From: Ramlibacter sp.
Lineage (GTDB): Bacteria > Pseudomonadota > Gammaproteobacteria > Burkholderiales > Burkholderiaceae_C
Reading direction: 5' to 3'
NCBI GenBank assembly: GCA_021323335.1
Contig: JAJTCN010000027.1
Coordinates: forward strand, 1-42,473
DNA: 42,473 bases
The notes below the pieces were generated by a model. The model made no database searches, was not told the DNA's origin, and worked only from the letters and a program-made list of their open reading frames with translations. The position numbers and the translations under genes were made by a program. This document shows, piece after piece, positions 9,301 through 16,951 of the stretch; the stretch's first letter is position 1, and every line of letters starts with the position of its first letter.

Positions 9301-9623
9301 ACGTCCGCATCCACCTCGCAATCGACCGCCAGGCGCTGGCCGCGGTGGATGTCGCAGGCGATCATCGACTGGTGCGTGAAGCGGTGGAGCAATGCCGCCA
9401 GGGCAGCCATGAACGCGGCGACGGAACGCTCGTCGCCCGGCGAAAACGCGTCCAGATCCAGGCCCGGGCTGCGGTACAGCGCCGGCGCGTAGCCCAGGTT
9501 GGAGGACCGCTCCGCATCGAACGGCAACTGGACGAAGCGGCGTTGCGCGGACGCAGGCGCGGTTGCAGTGCCCGACGCGGGGCGCCCGTCTGCCACCTCA
9601 CCTGTCATACCCTGTTGCAGCAT
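6342..9623 (-). CDS. Single-module nonribosomal peptide synthetase: half condensation domain, A, T, TE
   Basis: The protein is about 1093 residues. Residues ~30-230 match only the C-terminal lobe of a condensation domain; no HHxxxDG motif is present. An adenylation domain follows (~240-735), with YTSGTTGRPKG, YGCTE, YLTGDMGR, GRRDFQVQVRG and the catalytic Lys in NGKLD. The carrier domain has GGDSL near 786 for phosphopantetheine attachment, and the thioesterase has GMSFGG near 913 with a late DADHL His. In the A4 motif the usual FDxS reads FSIS, so the Asp that holds the amino group is Ser. The ATG at 9623 has AAGG five bases upstream; a GTG at 9629 is possible. No MbtH or PPTase gene is nearby. 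The product is unknown. Confidence 0.88.
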   Translation of the reverse strand: MLQQGMTGEVADGRPASGTATAPASAQRRFVQLPFDAERSSNLGYAPALYRSPGLDLDAFSPGDERSVAAFMAALAALLHRFTHQSMIACDIHRGQRLAVDCEVDADVTVATLAARVASALLMAASDTGLGRGMANVALSFTDPSQPPAGATADDPVTPYDLHLFLHPVGSGSGGTTLTVRYNERLFKPATVERLMGSFRRMLDQVKTAPELRVGELALLSPADEEVLRFDSGTAVYEPVPVFRLFEHHARTRPVAKAAHLLGASISYGELDLRSNQLAHLLLARGVAEGARVAVCLGPSFDVLVSMLAIWKVGAVYVPLDPTHPEALIGMIVDEARPAQVLTLSRLSELTRPRQFPQFCFDVDAAALASLPATPPTVAVTLEHASHMFYTSGTTGRPKGVVATQRNLAHYVHVALQAYRFRPEDVFISVARYTFSISFFELLLPLCSGGSVRLMNRENVLAPDTFAQVLEEVTVLHCGPSLMGSLFRYLRAASSTGKTFPRMRHASSGGDLVPPHIQDELKTVFPNAELFVIYGCTEVSVMGCTYPIAREVKATRSFVGKPFPDTAVRVMDPRGALVPIGVVGEICFSGKGVTLGYYQRDELTAQKYVEREGRRFYLTGDMGRVHPDGNVEILGRRDFQVQVRGVRIELAGIENTVRELGLAAQCAVVLKKLDEQDVRLVAFVAQVENPSVGAFRRALAARLPEYMLPQHLVILDALPLTANGKLDRDKLAMLPWDPNTEHSSPADGQAVQSTALEQQIAQTMARVLKRPEVGPDADFFDQGGDSLTAVLLLLELENVLGIKLSPDILFEHSTVRALAAQAKGEFSRSPRPLLLNGSPDAPAVFMLLGVHLYRELARRLEGRYAAYGVYAGRELLMFEAGAAGPTVQELAGDYIDIIRQQQPKGPYRLVGMSFGGVVAYEVAQQLRGQGEEVVFLGLLDAVLPEARPGRLLRLILLRPLPFMRAVAARILRRFRPQPSLPSPRRAEFTRYDDREQQSPLDSRRQEAYRRAMQGYLSQVRPWNGDATLVVSGQRLARDLLQRADCGWTRHVARLDVHTVDADHLGLLEKPKVAEVADILLAALERADTTQAKP

Positions 9624-9733
9624 ATACACCTTGCCGGACAGGATAGCGTGAATCGGCGCGCCGAAACGAGCCCTGGGTCAGCCGCAACTTTGGTTCTCAT
9701 TTCCAGGACGACGCTCCAGGCGAGGCCGCTGCG

Positions 9734-10016
9734 TCAACGCAGGATCTTCTCCATCTTCCGGCCCTTGGCCAGCTCGTCGACCAGCTTGTCCAGCCAGCGG
9801 ATCTTCTGCATCAGCGGGTCCTCGACGTCTTCCACGCGGACACCGCAGACCACGCCCGTGATCAGCCCGCCGCTGCAGCCCCGCTGTATCGTAGCCGGTC
9901 AACCAGCAGATGATCTGGTCCACCTCCGCCTTCGTGCGGTTCTTGCGCTCGGCTTTCTGCACGTACATCGGATACACCTTCGCAATAGGTGTCGTGAAGA
10001 TCCGGTGCTCCTGCAT
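9734..10016 (-). pseudogene. DUF2200-family gene, frameshifted with an internal deletion
   Basis: The 5' part reads MQEHRIFTTPIAKVYPMYVQ and continues to [11 protein letters not shown], the clear start of a DUF2200 protein. From about base 9880 the rest of the family sequence continues in a different frame: [20 protein letters not shown], then a segment ending GRKMEKILR and a TGA at 9734-9736. About 20 residues expected between the two halves (a Phe/Pro-rich stretch in homologues as I recall them) are absent. The gene therefore looks broken by a small deletion that also shifted the frame. DUF2200 has no established function. An assembly error is an alternative explanation. Confidence 0.75.
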
Positions 10017-10053
10017 CGTCATTCTCTTGGCGGCGGCATGCCACGGCGCCGAT

Positions 10054-10398
10054 TTACCCCGGCGGCTGCGGCGACTCGGCGAAGTGGGGAAGCTTCGCAT
10101 CCAGGCAGACCCAGGGCTGCGCGCTGGACGTCCAGATGTCCAGCATCGGCGCGAACGCCGATGCGTCGTCCAGCGACGGGAACCGGATCGACGTGAACTG
10201 CGGGTTGGCTTCGCTTCGCGTGAACAGGGGACTGCCGCAGCCCCCGCAGAAACTGCGAGTCGTCGACTGGCCGCTGCTTCCGCGAACCGAGTAGGTGCTC
10301 GGCGTGCCGCTGACCTGGAGGTCATCGGTGATGGCGACGACACCGGACCGGTAGCGGATGGACCCGCATGCGCAACCTCCCGACAGGACGATGTTCAT
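10054..10398 (-). CDS. GFA-family (CENP-V/GFA) protein lacking the second zinc-binding segment
   Basis: The 114-residue product begins MNIVLSGGCACGSIRYRS, the usual GFA opening with its first Cys pair, and has the late SFCGGCGSPLF Cys pair and the family-typical LDDASAFAPMLDIWTSSAQP ending. GFA proteins are zinc-binding folds first named for glutathione-dependent formaldehyde activation. Between residue ~18 (RYRS) and the next strand (GVVAITDDLQVSG) the central CHCxxCQ segment of about 24 residues is missing, in frame. The protein is thus shorter than the usual ~130-140 residues and probably cannot bind the full zinc set. No good ribosome site is visible before the ATG at 10398. It may be a decaying gene. 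Confidence 0.75.
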   Translation of the reverse strand: MNIVLSGGCACGSIRYRSGVVAITDDLQVSGTPSTYSVRGSSGQSTTRSFCGGCGSPLFTRSEANPQFTSIRFPSLDDASAFAPMLDIWTSSAQPWVCLDAKLPHFAESPQPPG

Positions 10399-10579
10399 AG
10401 GGACGATTATGAAGCGGTGCATCGGCGTTCCCGCGCCCGCGCCGCACGGCGCGTCGGCGATCTCCGTCCACGTCCCCCATGGGGATCCTCCTGCGGGCGA
10501 AGGCGAAAGTAGGGTCGGCCGTGCCACTGCATACCGCCCATGAGCAAGCCAGCTCCTTCAGCTACAGGGCCAAGTATCG

Positions 10580-11428
10580 CTACGGGCGCGGCGTATTACG
10601 CCAGGCAAGCATGCCCGCCGCCACGATGATCCCCATACCGAACAGGCTCATCGCATCAGGCATGTGCCCGAAGACCAAGATGCTCAACAAGGTTGCCCAC
10701 ACAAGTTGTGAATTCGCATATGGCGCAATGCTCGCGGCGGGCGCCGCGCGGTACGCAGAAACGGTGAGCCACTGGGCGGCGCACCAGCTGCAGGCCATCA
10801 TTCCAAGCGCCGGCATGTGTCCCACCAGGGAGACTTCCAGCGCAGGCAACGCGAGTGACAGCGCGGCCGTGCCGGCCAAAGCCGAATACAGAGTGGTTGT
10901 CACCGGCGAGTCTTCCGCACTGAGCCTGCGCGTACACACCACGGCGCAGGCCCACGCGAAGGACGACAGCAATGGGAATACTGCGGCGGCCCCGAACACG
11001 CCGGCTCCGGGTCGCACGACGACCAGCACGCCGGCAAACCCCATGGCCACCGGCATCCATCGCAGCAATGACAGCCTTTCGCCCAGGAAGAGGGTCGCGA
11101 GCAAGGTGACGAACAGTGGCGATGCAAACACCATCGCAGTTGCCTCGGCGACCGGCAACAGGCGCAGCCCCAGCAGGAACAGGACCGCGGAGCTGACCAG
11201 CCCCACGGATCGCAGAAACTGCAGGTACGGCCGGCGAGTGCGCAGGAGTTCCGGCCGCATGGCGGCAAGAGGCAGGACGAGTGCCAGCAGCAGCACATAC
11301 CGGCACCATGCAAGCACCACCGGGGGGATCTGCGCGGAGAGATGCTTCGCAACCACGTCCGAGATCGCGAAGCAGACCATCGCTGCGACAAGCATGGTGC
11401 CGCCGCGGGTCGTTGGAGCCAGCTGCAT
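10580..11428 (-). CDS. DMT-superfamily (EamA) transporter
   Basis: This 282-residue protein has ten hydrophobic segments in two EamA repeats (about 8-135 and 145-275). It opens with GGTMLVAAMVCFAISDVVAK and contains a LPVAEATAMVFASPLFVTLL stretch typical of RhaT/EamA-type exporters, with FLGERLS closing the first repeat. It probably exports a small metabolite or amino acid. The ATG directly abuts the TGA of the upstream 95-codon gene, so the two are cotranscribed. The pair lies downstream of the GntR regulator and an amino-acid importer, and may relieve excess of an imported or produced compound. Confidence 0.85.
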   Translation of the reverse strand: MQLAPTTRGGTMLVAAMVCFAISDVVAKHLSAQIPPVVLAWCRYVLLLALVLPLAAMRPELLRTRRPYLQFLRSVGLVSSAVLFLLGLRLLPVAEATAMVFASPLFVTLLATLFLGERLSLLRWMPVAMGFAGVLVVVRPGAGVFGAAAVFPLLSSFAWACAVVCTRRLSAEDSPVTTTLYSALAGTAALSLALPALEVSLVGHMPALGMMACSWCAAQWLTVSAYRAAPAASIAPYANSQLVWATLLSILVFGHMPDAMSLFGMGIIVAAGMLAWRNTPRP

Positions 11429-11716
11429 TCAGGCCCTGGAATTCACACGCATCTGGCCTGTCGCCGCGGTCGGCACCACGCGCCAGCGCTTCGCGGGGAT
11501 CTTGGCGCCCCTGAGAGTGGCGTAGGCATCCACCCACAGCACCGCTTCGGCGGCGGCGGCCGAGTCGAAGCGACCGGCCACCACCACGCCATCGCTGAAT
11601 TCGACATGCGCGGGGTCACCCGCCGCAATGCTGCCCTCTCCCGCAGCCTCGAGGCAACGCAGGCGAGCGCCGGGATACAAGTGCGTGTCGGCCGCTGCCA
11701 ACCGCCAGTGCTTCAC
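11429..11716 (-). CDS. 95-residue protein of unknown function
   Basis: A GTG at 11716, 14 bases after the GntR stop, opens a frame of 95 residues whose TGA touches the ATG of the DMT transporter. The product starts MKHWRLAAADTHLYPGARLR and has alternating polar/hydrophobic stretches (HVEFSDGVVVAGRF) suggesting a small beta-rich fold, then an Ala-rich helix and an IPAKRWRVVPT tail. No transmembrane segment or Cys is seen. I do not recognise the family. The exact abutment on both sides, rather than the weak ribosome site, is the main reason to believe it. Confidence 0.55.
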   Translation of the reverse strand: MKHWRLAAADTHLYPGARLRCLEAAGEGSIAAGDPAHVEFSDGVVVAGRFDSAAAAEAVLWVDAYATLRGAKIPAKRWRVVPTAATGQMRVNSRA

Positions 11717-11730
11717 GTCCGGTACCCAGG

Positions 11731-12378
11731 CTAGTCGTCGTGCATCGCGTGCGCAACGATGCTCATGGTTGATTCGATATGCTCACGTGTCACCCGCTCG
11801 GCCATTTCCGGGTTGCGGTCCTTCAGGGCCTTCAGGATGGCGCGATGCTCCTCGGTCGACTTCGCAAGCTGGTCCTTCATGAAGATCACGGGCAGGCGCA
11901 AATTCCAGTAGCGGAACTGCGTGCGTTCATGCATCTCCATGAAGACCGGGTTTCCGGAAAGGCCCACGATCCGCTTGTGGAACTCCTGGTTCAGGCGATT
12001 CACCTCGCTGCGCGGCATCTCCTCCGCCTTCTCCAGCACCGTCAGGATCTCTTCCAGGCCTGCGATCCCTTCCGGTCCCGCCCGCTCGGCGGCCAGGCGC
12101 GTGGCATAGCCTTCGATCGCCATTCGCGTCTCGAAGATGCTGCGGAAATTGGCCGGGTCACTCGACTGCACCACCCAGCCCCGGTCCCGGTTGACCAGAC
12201 CCTCTCCCTCGAGCCGCAGCAGCGCCTCACGGACCGGCGTTCGTCCAGCCTGCAACATGGTGCAGATCTCGTCTTCGACGAGGCGTGATCCAGGCTTGAA
12301 CTCCAGGGTGAGGATGCGGGACCGCAGTTTCTGGAACACGTCACCCGCGATCAGGTCCGTTCCCGTTCTCTTTCGCAT
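11731..12378 (-). CDS. GntR-family transcriptional regulator (FadR/FCD subfamily)
   Basis: The N-terminal winged helix (about residues 5-75) contains [20 protein letters not shown] and the recognition-helix segment [18 protein letters not shown], both typical of GntR. Residues 85-205 form an all-helical FCD ligand domain with [24 protein letters not shown] and [14 protein letters not shown]; the spaced Asp/His residues suggest a metal-assisted small-acid ligand. I take the ATG at 12378 (215 residues) because GGAG lies nine bases upstream; a GTG at 12393 would add five residues. It likely controls the adjoining amino-acid transport/catabolic run. A triple TATACG element upstream of the Bug gene at 16952 is a candidate target. 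Confidence 0.9.
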   Translation of the reverse strand: MRKRTGTDLIAGDVFQKLRSRILTLEFKPGSRLVEDEICTMLQAGRTPVREALLRLEGEGLVNRDRGWVVQSSDPANFRSIFETRMAIEGYATRLAAERAGPEGIAGLEEILTVLEKAEEMPRSEVNRLNQEFHKRIVGLSGNPVFMEMHERTQFRYWNLRLPVIFMKDQLAKSTEEHRAILKALKDRNPEMAERVTREHIESTMSIVAHAMHDD

Positions 12379-12410
12379 CGTCTTGTTCTCCACCTTGCAT
12401 TCTGCCGCGG

Positions 12411-12854
12411 TCAGCGCGGCGTCTTGCGGATCTCCAGCACGACACCGGCACCCTCGCGGGTGTCGAAATAGGCGAATCCCGACCCGTCATCCCTCTTCCC
12501 GCGGGCGATGACGCCCAGGCCCAGCGCCCTGCCCTGCGCCTCGGCAAGGTCGCGATCCGCCACTTCGAAGCCGAGGTGATAGACGCCCTCGCCGTGCTTG
12601 TCGAGGAACTGGCGCTGAGGCGAATCCCCGGCAGGCGGTTGGCACAACTGGATCTGCACGTTCTCCAGGTCGAGGCATTTGTACTTCATGGCATCGGACG
12701 CAGCGCGGTTGGGTACGTCGAACTCCACGTACCTGCCGCCCTTGGGATAGTCGAACCAAGGTCCCATGCCCAGCTTCTCATAGTAGCGAACGGCCTTCTC
12801 GAGGTCGTGCACGACGATGCAAAGGTGATGGAGCTGGTTGAAGGGATGACTCAT
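12411..12854 (-). CDS. VOC-superfamily (glyoxalase/methylmalonyl-CoA epimerase-like) protein
   Basis: The 147-residue product opens with [20 protein letters not shown], a standard VOC first strand-helix, and has a second module beginning [16 protein letters not shown]. Candidate metal ligands are the His at ~8-9, Glu in IQLCQ/VEFD strands, His in VYHLGF and the Glu in GVVLEIRKT. Family members act as isomerases, lyases or extradiol dioxygenases on metal-bound substrates. The size and LHHLCIVV opening recall methylmalonyl-CoA epimerase or 4-HPP-dioxygenase-like fragments. AAGGA lies seven bases before the ATG at 12854. It sits between the ABC ATPase and the GntR regulator and probably belongs to the same catabolic unit. 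Confidence 0.82.
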   Translation of the reverse strand: MSHPFNQLHHLCIVVHDLEKAVRYYEKLGMGPWFDYPKGGRYVEFDVPNRAASDAMKYKCLDLENVQIQLCQPPAGDSPQRQFLDKHGEGVYHLGFEVADRDLAEAQGRALGLGVIARGKRDDGSGFAYFDTREGAGVVLEIRKTPR

Positions 12855-12880
12855 GGTACGTCCTTGTTGGGGGTGTTCGT

Positions 12881-13645
<765 letters not shown>

Positions 13646-13650
13646 GGCGA

Positions 13651-14514
13651 TCAGCGGTGGGGATAGCGCTTTTCCAGGACCGTCTGCAGGGCGGTCGCGA
13701 AAGCGGTCATGACCAGGTACCAGAAACCGGCAACGGCCAACAGTTCGACCACCCGAAAGTTCGACGCGTAGATATCGGTCGTGACGCGCAGCAGCTCGAG
13801 ATAGCCGATAGCGGAGGCCAGGGACGTCGACTTCAGCAGCATGATGTACTGGTTGCCCGTGGCCGGCACGATGATGCGCGCCGCCTGGGGGATCACCACC
13901 TTTCGCATCAGGAGCCAGTGGCTCATGCCGATGGACCGGGCCGCGTCGCGCTGGCCCTGGTCCACGGCGAGGAAGCCGCCGCGGATGATCTCGGCCATGT
14001 ACGCGCCTTCCGCAAGCGCCAGGCCCGCCAACGCCGCCGCGTAGGGCGTGATCACCTGGGTCATGGGCGCGCTGAACATCACGATGTCGGTGAAGGGCAC
14101 CGCCAGGTGCAGCTGCGGAAACATGATGGGAAAGGCGTTGAACCAGAAGATCAGCTGGATCAGCATGGGGGTGCCGCGAAAGAGGTAGACGTATGTCGCG
14201 GAGAATGCAACGAGGATCGGGTTGCCGCTCACGCGCATCATGGCCACCACCAGCCCCACCGCCACGGCCAGGACCAGTGCCACCGTGCCCAGCATGATCG
14301 AGTTGGACGCGCCGATCAGGATGTTCTTGCTGAACACATAGGTCAGGAACACGCCGGCGTCGATCACCTTTGCATTGATCGCGGCGCGAACCAGCAGCGC
14401 CAGCAGCAGCAGCACCAGGGCACCAAATGCCCAGGCACCCCAATGCTTCCGGTGCACCACGCGGCGGGGAACTGCAGGTTGCGGGAGAACGGTCGCGTTC
14501 ACGAGGAACTCCAT
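13651..14514 (-). CDS. Polar amino-acid ABC transporter permease (HisM/GlnP family)
   Basis: The 287-residue protein has an unusually long N-terminal part (about 70 residues with one extra hydrophobic segment, FGALVLLLLALLVRAA) before the usual three-to-five-helix HisMQ core. The core carries the EAA-type cytoplasmic loop around AEIIRGGFLAVDQGQRDAAR and SIGMSHWLLMRKVVIPQAAR. The family-typical RGTPMLIQLIFWF and NQYIMLLKSTSLASAIGY stretches confirm the polar amino-acid branch. Its ATG lies inside the end of the ornithine-cyclodeaminase-family gene (16-base overlap), so the two are cotranslated. Only one permease gene is present; it likely works as a homodimer. Confidence 0.92.
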   Translation of the reverse strand: MEFLVNATVLPQPAVPRRVVHRKHWGAWAFGALVLLLLALLVRAAINAKVIDAGVFLTYVFSKNILIGASNSIMLGTVALVLAVAVGLVVAMMRVSGNPILVAFSATYVYLFRGTPMLIQLIFWFNAFPIMFPQLHLAVPFTDIVMFSAPMTQVITPYAAALAGLALAEGAYMAEIIRGGFLAVDQGQRDAARSIGMSHWLLMRKVVIPQAARIIVPATGNQYIMLLKSTSLASAIGYLELLRVTTDIYASNFRVVELLAVAGFWYLVMTAFATALQTVLEKRYPHR

Positions 14515-15500
14515 GGAATAGCGGCGAGATCTCGCCCGAATGGAAGGGTCTGGCCGATACCCAGCGCCATGGCGCGTCGATGGATCAGCGACGCCGCTGC
14601 GGCATCCGCAAGCGCCGATCCGGAGAACATGAACGCGCTGCGGCGCGTTGCCGCGTCGGGCGGCGACTGCAGGAGCTGGGCGAGGTCGCAGTGAAAGGCA
14701 CTCGTCCACGCAACAGGCTCGATGGCGAACATCGTGCGCGGATCCGCGTCGTCCGTCGCAAGCAGGTCGATAGCCAACATGGTCGACATGTCCCACGACG
14801 CACCCATGCAAGGCATGGCGGCGAACGCGCCGGGTGCCAGCAACCCCGCGTCGAGGTATCCCCGAGGTTCCGATTGGCGGGGAATGCTGGTGACCACGAT
14901 GTCGTGCTCCTGCACGGCTTCAGCCGCATCGGCGGCAATGCGCGCGCGCAGGCCCAACGCATTCGCCGCATCGACAAGACGCCCTGCGTTGGCGGCGCTG
15001 CGGCTGTAGCACGTTGCGCTGCGCAGCGGAAACGCGGTAGTGAACGCGTGCAGGTGGGCATGCGCAAGGTCGCCGCACGCAACGAAGCCGATGCGGGAGG
15101 AGTCCGGGTTGGCGAGAACCCGTGCCGCCGCGAGGCTGAGCGCCGCGGTTCGCGCCGAAGACAGCCAGAAGCCGTCCAGGACCGCGCGCGGCCAGCCGGA
15201 GGAAGCGTCACTCAGGATGACCAGCGGGCTGAAGTCAGGCAACCCGCGAACGCTGGTGTTGTGCGGAATATAGCCATACCACTTCACCACAGCGCAATCG
15301 GCTTCGTCCAGTACGGCTCCCTTCGCGCTGAAGTTGCCTTGCCCGCTCGCCAGCGACAGCTTGGGAGCCGTGCGCGCCCTGCCCGCGCCCTTCGCGCGGA
15401 ACGCCGAGGCGATGGCGTCCGCCAGCTGGGCCGCACTCGGCGCGGCGCGCGCGACCTCCCGTGGTCCCAGATACAGCAACGACGGCGCGGCAGGGAGCAT
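14499..15500 (-). CDS. Ornithine cyclodeaminase / mu-crystallin family protein
   Basis: The 333-residue product matches the OCD/mu-crystallin fold: a Lys in KWYGYIPHN near 72, the RGLPDFSPLVILSDASSG strand region, DGFWLSSARTAA near 110 and a Rossmann segment starting RIGFVACGDLAHAH near 134. Family enzymes include ornithine cyclodeaminase, ketimine reductases and amino-acid dehydrogenases making siderophore or opine-like products. The nucleotide motif is atypical: the usual GxGxxA reads ACGDLA, so the first Gly is Ala. It sits between the binding-protein and permease genes of an amino-acid importer, which suggests that it acts on the imported compound. The start at 15500 comes just after the binding-protein stop. 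Confidence 0.8.
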   Translation of the reverse strand: MLPAAPSLLYLGPREVARAAPSAAQLADAIASAFRAKGAGRARTAPKLSLASGQGNFSAKGAVLDEADCAVVKWYGYIPHNTSVRGLPDFSPLVILSDASSGWPRAVLDGFWLSSARTAALSLAAARVLANPDSSRIGFVACGDLAHAHLHAFTTAFPLRSATCYSRSAANAGRLVDAANALGLRARIAADAAEAVQEHDIVVTSIPRQSEPRGYLDAGLLAPGAFAAMPCMGASWDMSTMLAIDLLATDDADPRTMFAIEPVAWTSAFHCDLAQLLQSPPDAATRRSAFMFSGSALADAAAASLIHRRAMALGIGQTLPFGRDLAAIPWSSS

Positions 15501-15502
15501 GG

Positions 15503-16390
15503 TTACTTTCGCTTGCTGGCGGGCAGGTTCACGGAGATCGTTTGCAATGCACCGCCCCCCAGGCCCCACTTGTCCATGATGCGCTTGTACGTCCCGTCGT
15601 CGACCATGGCCTGCGTGGCCTTCTGAACGGCGTCGCGCAGTCCGGCGCGATTCTTCCCGAATCCCCAGGACGTGATGTACGGCGTGAGGATGTAGTTGCC
15701 TCCAACGATCTTGTAGCGCCCGGGGAATTGCGCTCCCATGTAGACCAACGCCGGGAAGTCGCCGATATAGCCATCCACGCGCTTGAGGTCCAGTTGCATG
15801 CGCGAGTCCGGCGCGCTCGGAAGCTGCTCCGCCCTGATGGGTTGCTTTCCGGACTTGGTGCACCGCTCCGATGCAGCCTCCACCGCGGTCATGATCACGC
15901 GGCCCCCCAGCATGGTGGCGATCGATTTCCCGCAGAAGTCGTCGATGGTGGTGAGCTTGTCGTTGTTGGCGCTCAGCACCATGATGCTGCCACCCGACTG
16001 CATGTAGTTCACGAAGTCGAGCTTCTCCTCGCGTTCTTCCGTGTCGCTGATGCCTCCCGAAGCCACGTCGAAGCGGTTGGCTTCGACGCCGGAGATCAAG
16101 CCTGCGTATTCCGACTGGATGTACTCAAGCCGCAGGTTCAGGCGCCTGGCGACCTCGGCCAGCAGATCGGCACTCGCCCCGGTGACCTCCGGCTTGTTTG
16201 GCTCCCGGAATTCCACGGGCGGAAAGGTCTGTTGCGATCCCACGCGGAGCACGCCGCGCGCCTTGACGTCCGCTGGGATGGCGTTCAGCACGTCGGGGGG
16301 CAGCGGGCGTGTCTGTGCGAGAACCGACAACGGCAGGGCTGCCGCGAGCACCACCGCCAAGCGGCGCAGCGGCTTCGTGAACTGGATCAT
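15503..16390 (-). CDS. Polar amino-acid ABC transporter periplasmic binding protein
   Basis: The 295-residue protein has a signal peptide (RRLAVVLAAALPLSVLAQ, cleavage probably after LAQ or VLA) and a bacterial SBP_3 domain: RGVLRVGSQQTFPPVEFREP opens the first lobe, ADLLAEVARRLNLRL and the ISDTEEREEKLDFVNYM hallmark follow. A Cys pair (DDFCGK and SERCTK) could form a disulfide. The ATG at 16390 has AGGAG six bases upstream, a strong ribosome site, and I prefer it over upstream in-frame starts. The ligand cannot be assigned, but SBP_3 proteins bind amino acids, opines and similar polar compounds. The gene leads the SBP-OCD-permease-ATPase block. Confidence 0.92.
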   Translation of the reverse strand: MIQFTKPLRRLAVVLAAALPLSVLAQTRPLPPDVLNAIPADVKARGVLRVGSQQTFPPVEFREPNKPEVTGASADLLAEVARRLNLRLEYIQSEYAGLISGVEANRFDVASGGISDTEEREEKLDFVNYMQSGGSIMVLSANNDKLTTIDDFCGKSIATMLGGRVIMTAVEAASERCTKSGKQPIRAEQLPSAPDSRMQLDLKRVDGYIGDFPALVYMGAQFPGRYKIVGGNYILTPYITSWGFGKNRAGLRDAVQKATQAMVDDGTYKRIMDKWGLGGGALQTISVNLPASKRK

Positions 16391-16418
16391 GAAAGGCTCC
16401 TGTGGTGAGTGGTGGGAA

Positions 16419-16919
16419 CTAGCGGGAGTCGGCCGACTTGCCGGGAACCGCGGAAGGATTGGGGCGGTCGGCACGTGGGCATGGCGCCGCGGCGTCGTAG
16501 GTCGCCTGCACCTTGGCGATGTACGCGGCGGGAAACCCGTGCGCCTTCAGTCCATCGGGGATGTGCTGCCAGTAGAAGTTCGGCGGACGCATCGGCTGAC
16601 CTGGGTTCGTCATGCGGTACGTCCAGCAGTCGTAGGTTTTGCCGTCGTCACCATGCACGGTGAGCGCGAAGCGTTCGAAATCGTCGTAATCGTCGGTCAA
16701 ACCGTCGTCTTCGAAGACCAGCCCGAGGCATTTCTCACCCCATGCATCCGGCAGGCCGTTCAGGTGGCACCATCCGCGGTCACTGCGTCCCTCGGCAGCG
16801 TGGAACTCCAACCGGTAGTTCGCTGCATGCCCTTTGGTGATCATCCGGGTCTTGGGCATGTAGCGCCGGATCTCGGGATCGTTGAGCCATGTGCAGTAGG
16901 CGAAGTAGAGGCGTGTCAT
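16419..16919 (-). CDS. Gamma-glutamylcyclotransferase-like (GGCT/AIG2 fold) protein
   Basis: The 166-residue product begins MTRLYFAYCTWLNDPEIRRY, recalling the YFAYGSNLN opening of GGCT-fold proteins, and continues with a YRLEFHAAEG strand, a CHLNGLPDAWGEKCLGLVFE segment like the usual substrate-enclosing strand, and DDYDDFERFAL. GGCT enzymes release 5-oxoproline from gamma-glutamyl compounds. Here the YGSN loop is YCTW, so activity cannot be assumed. The C-terminal 25 residues are Pro/Ala/Arg-rich and look unstructured. The gene lies between a Bug protein and the amino-acid binding protein in the same direction. The family call rests on a short motif and moderate similarity by eye. Confidence 0.55.
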   Translation of the reverse strand: MTRLYFAYCTWLNDPEIRRYMPKTRMITKGHAANYRLEFHAAEGRSDRGWCHLNGLPDAWGEKCLGLVFEDDGLTDDYDDFERFALTVHGDDGKTYDCWTYRMTNPGQPMRPPNFYWQHIPDGLKAHGFPAAYIAKVQATYDAAAPCPRADRPNPSAVPGKSADSR

Positions 16920-16951
16920 GGGAAGGAAAGTCCTTTCGTGGGGAAAGTGGA

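Noticed and set aside
6435..10196. A very long plus-strand open frame antisense to the NRPS gene
   Set aside because: It is rich in Arg, His and Gln and carries no domain, as expected for the mirror frame of a high-GC gene; the minus-strand NRPS motifs are unambiguous.
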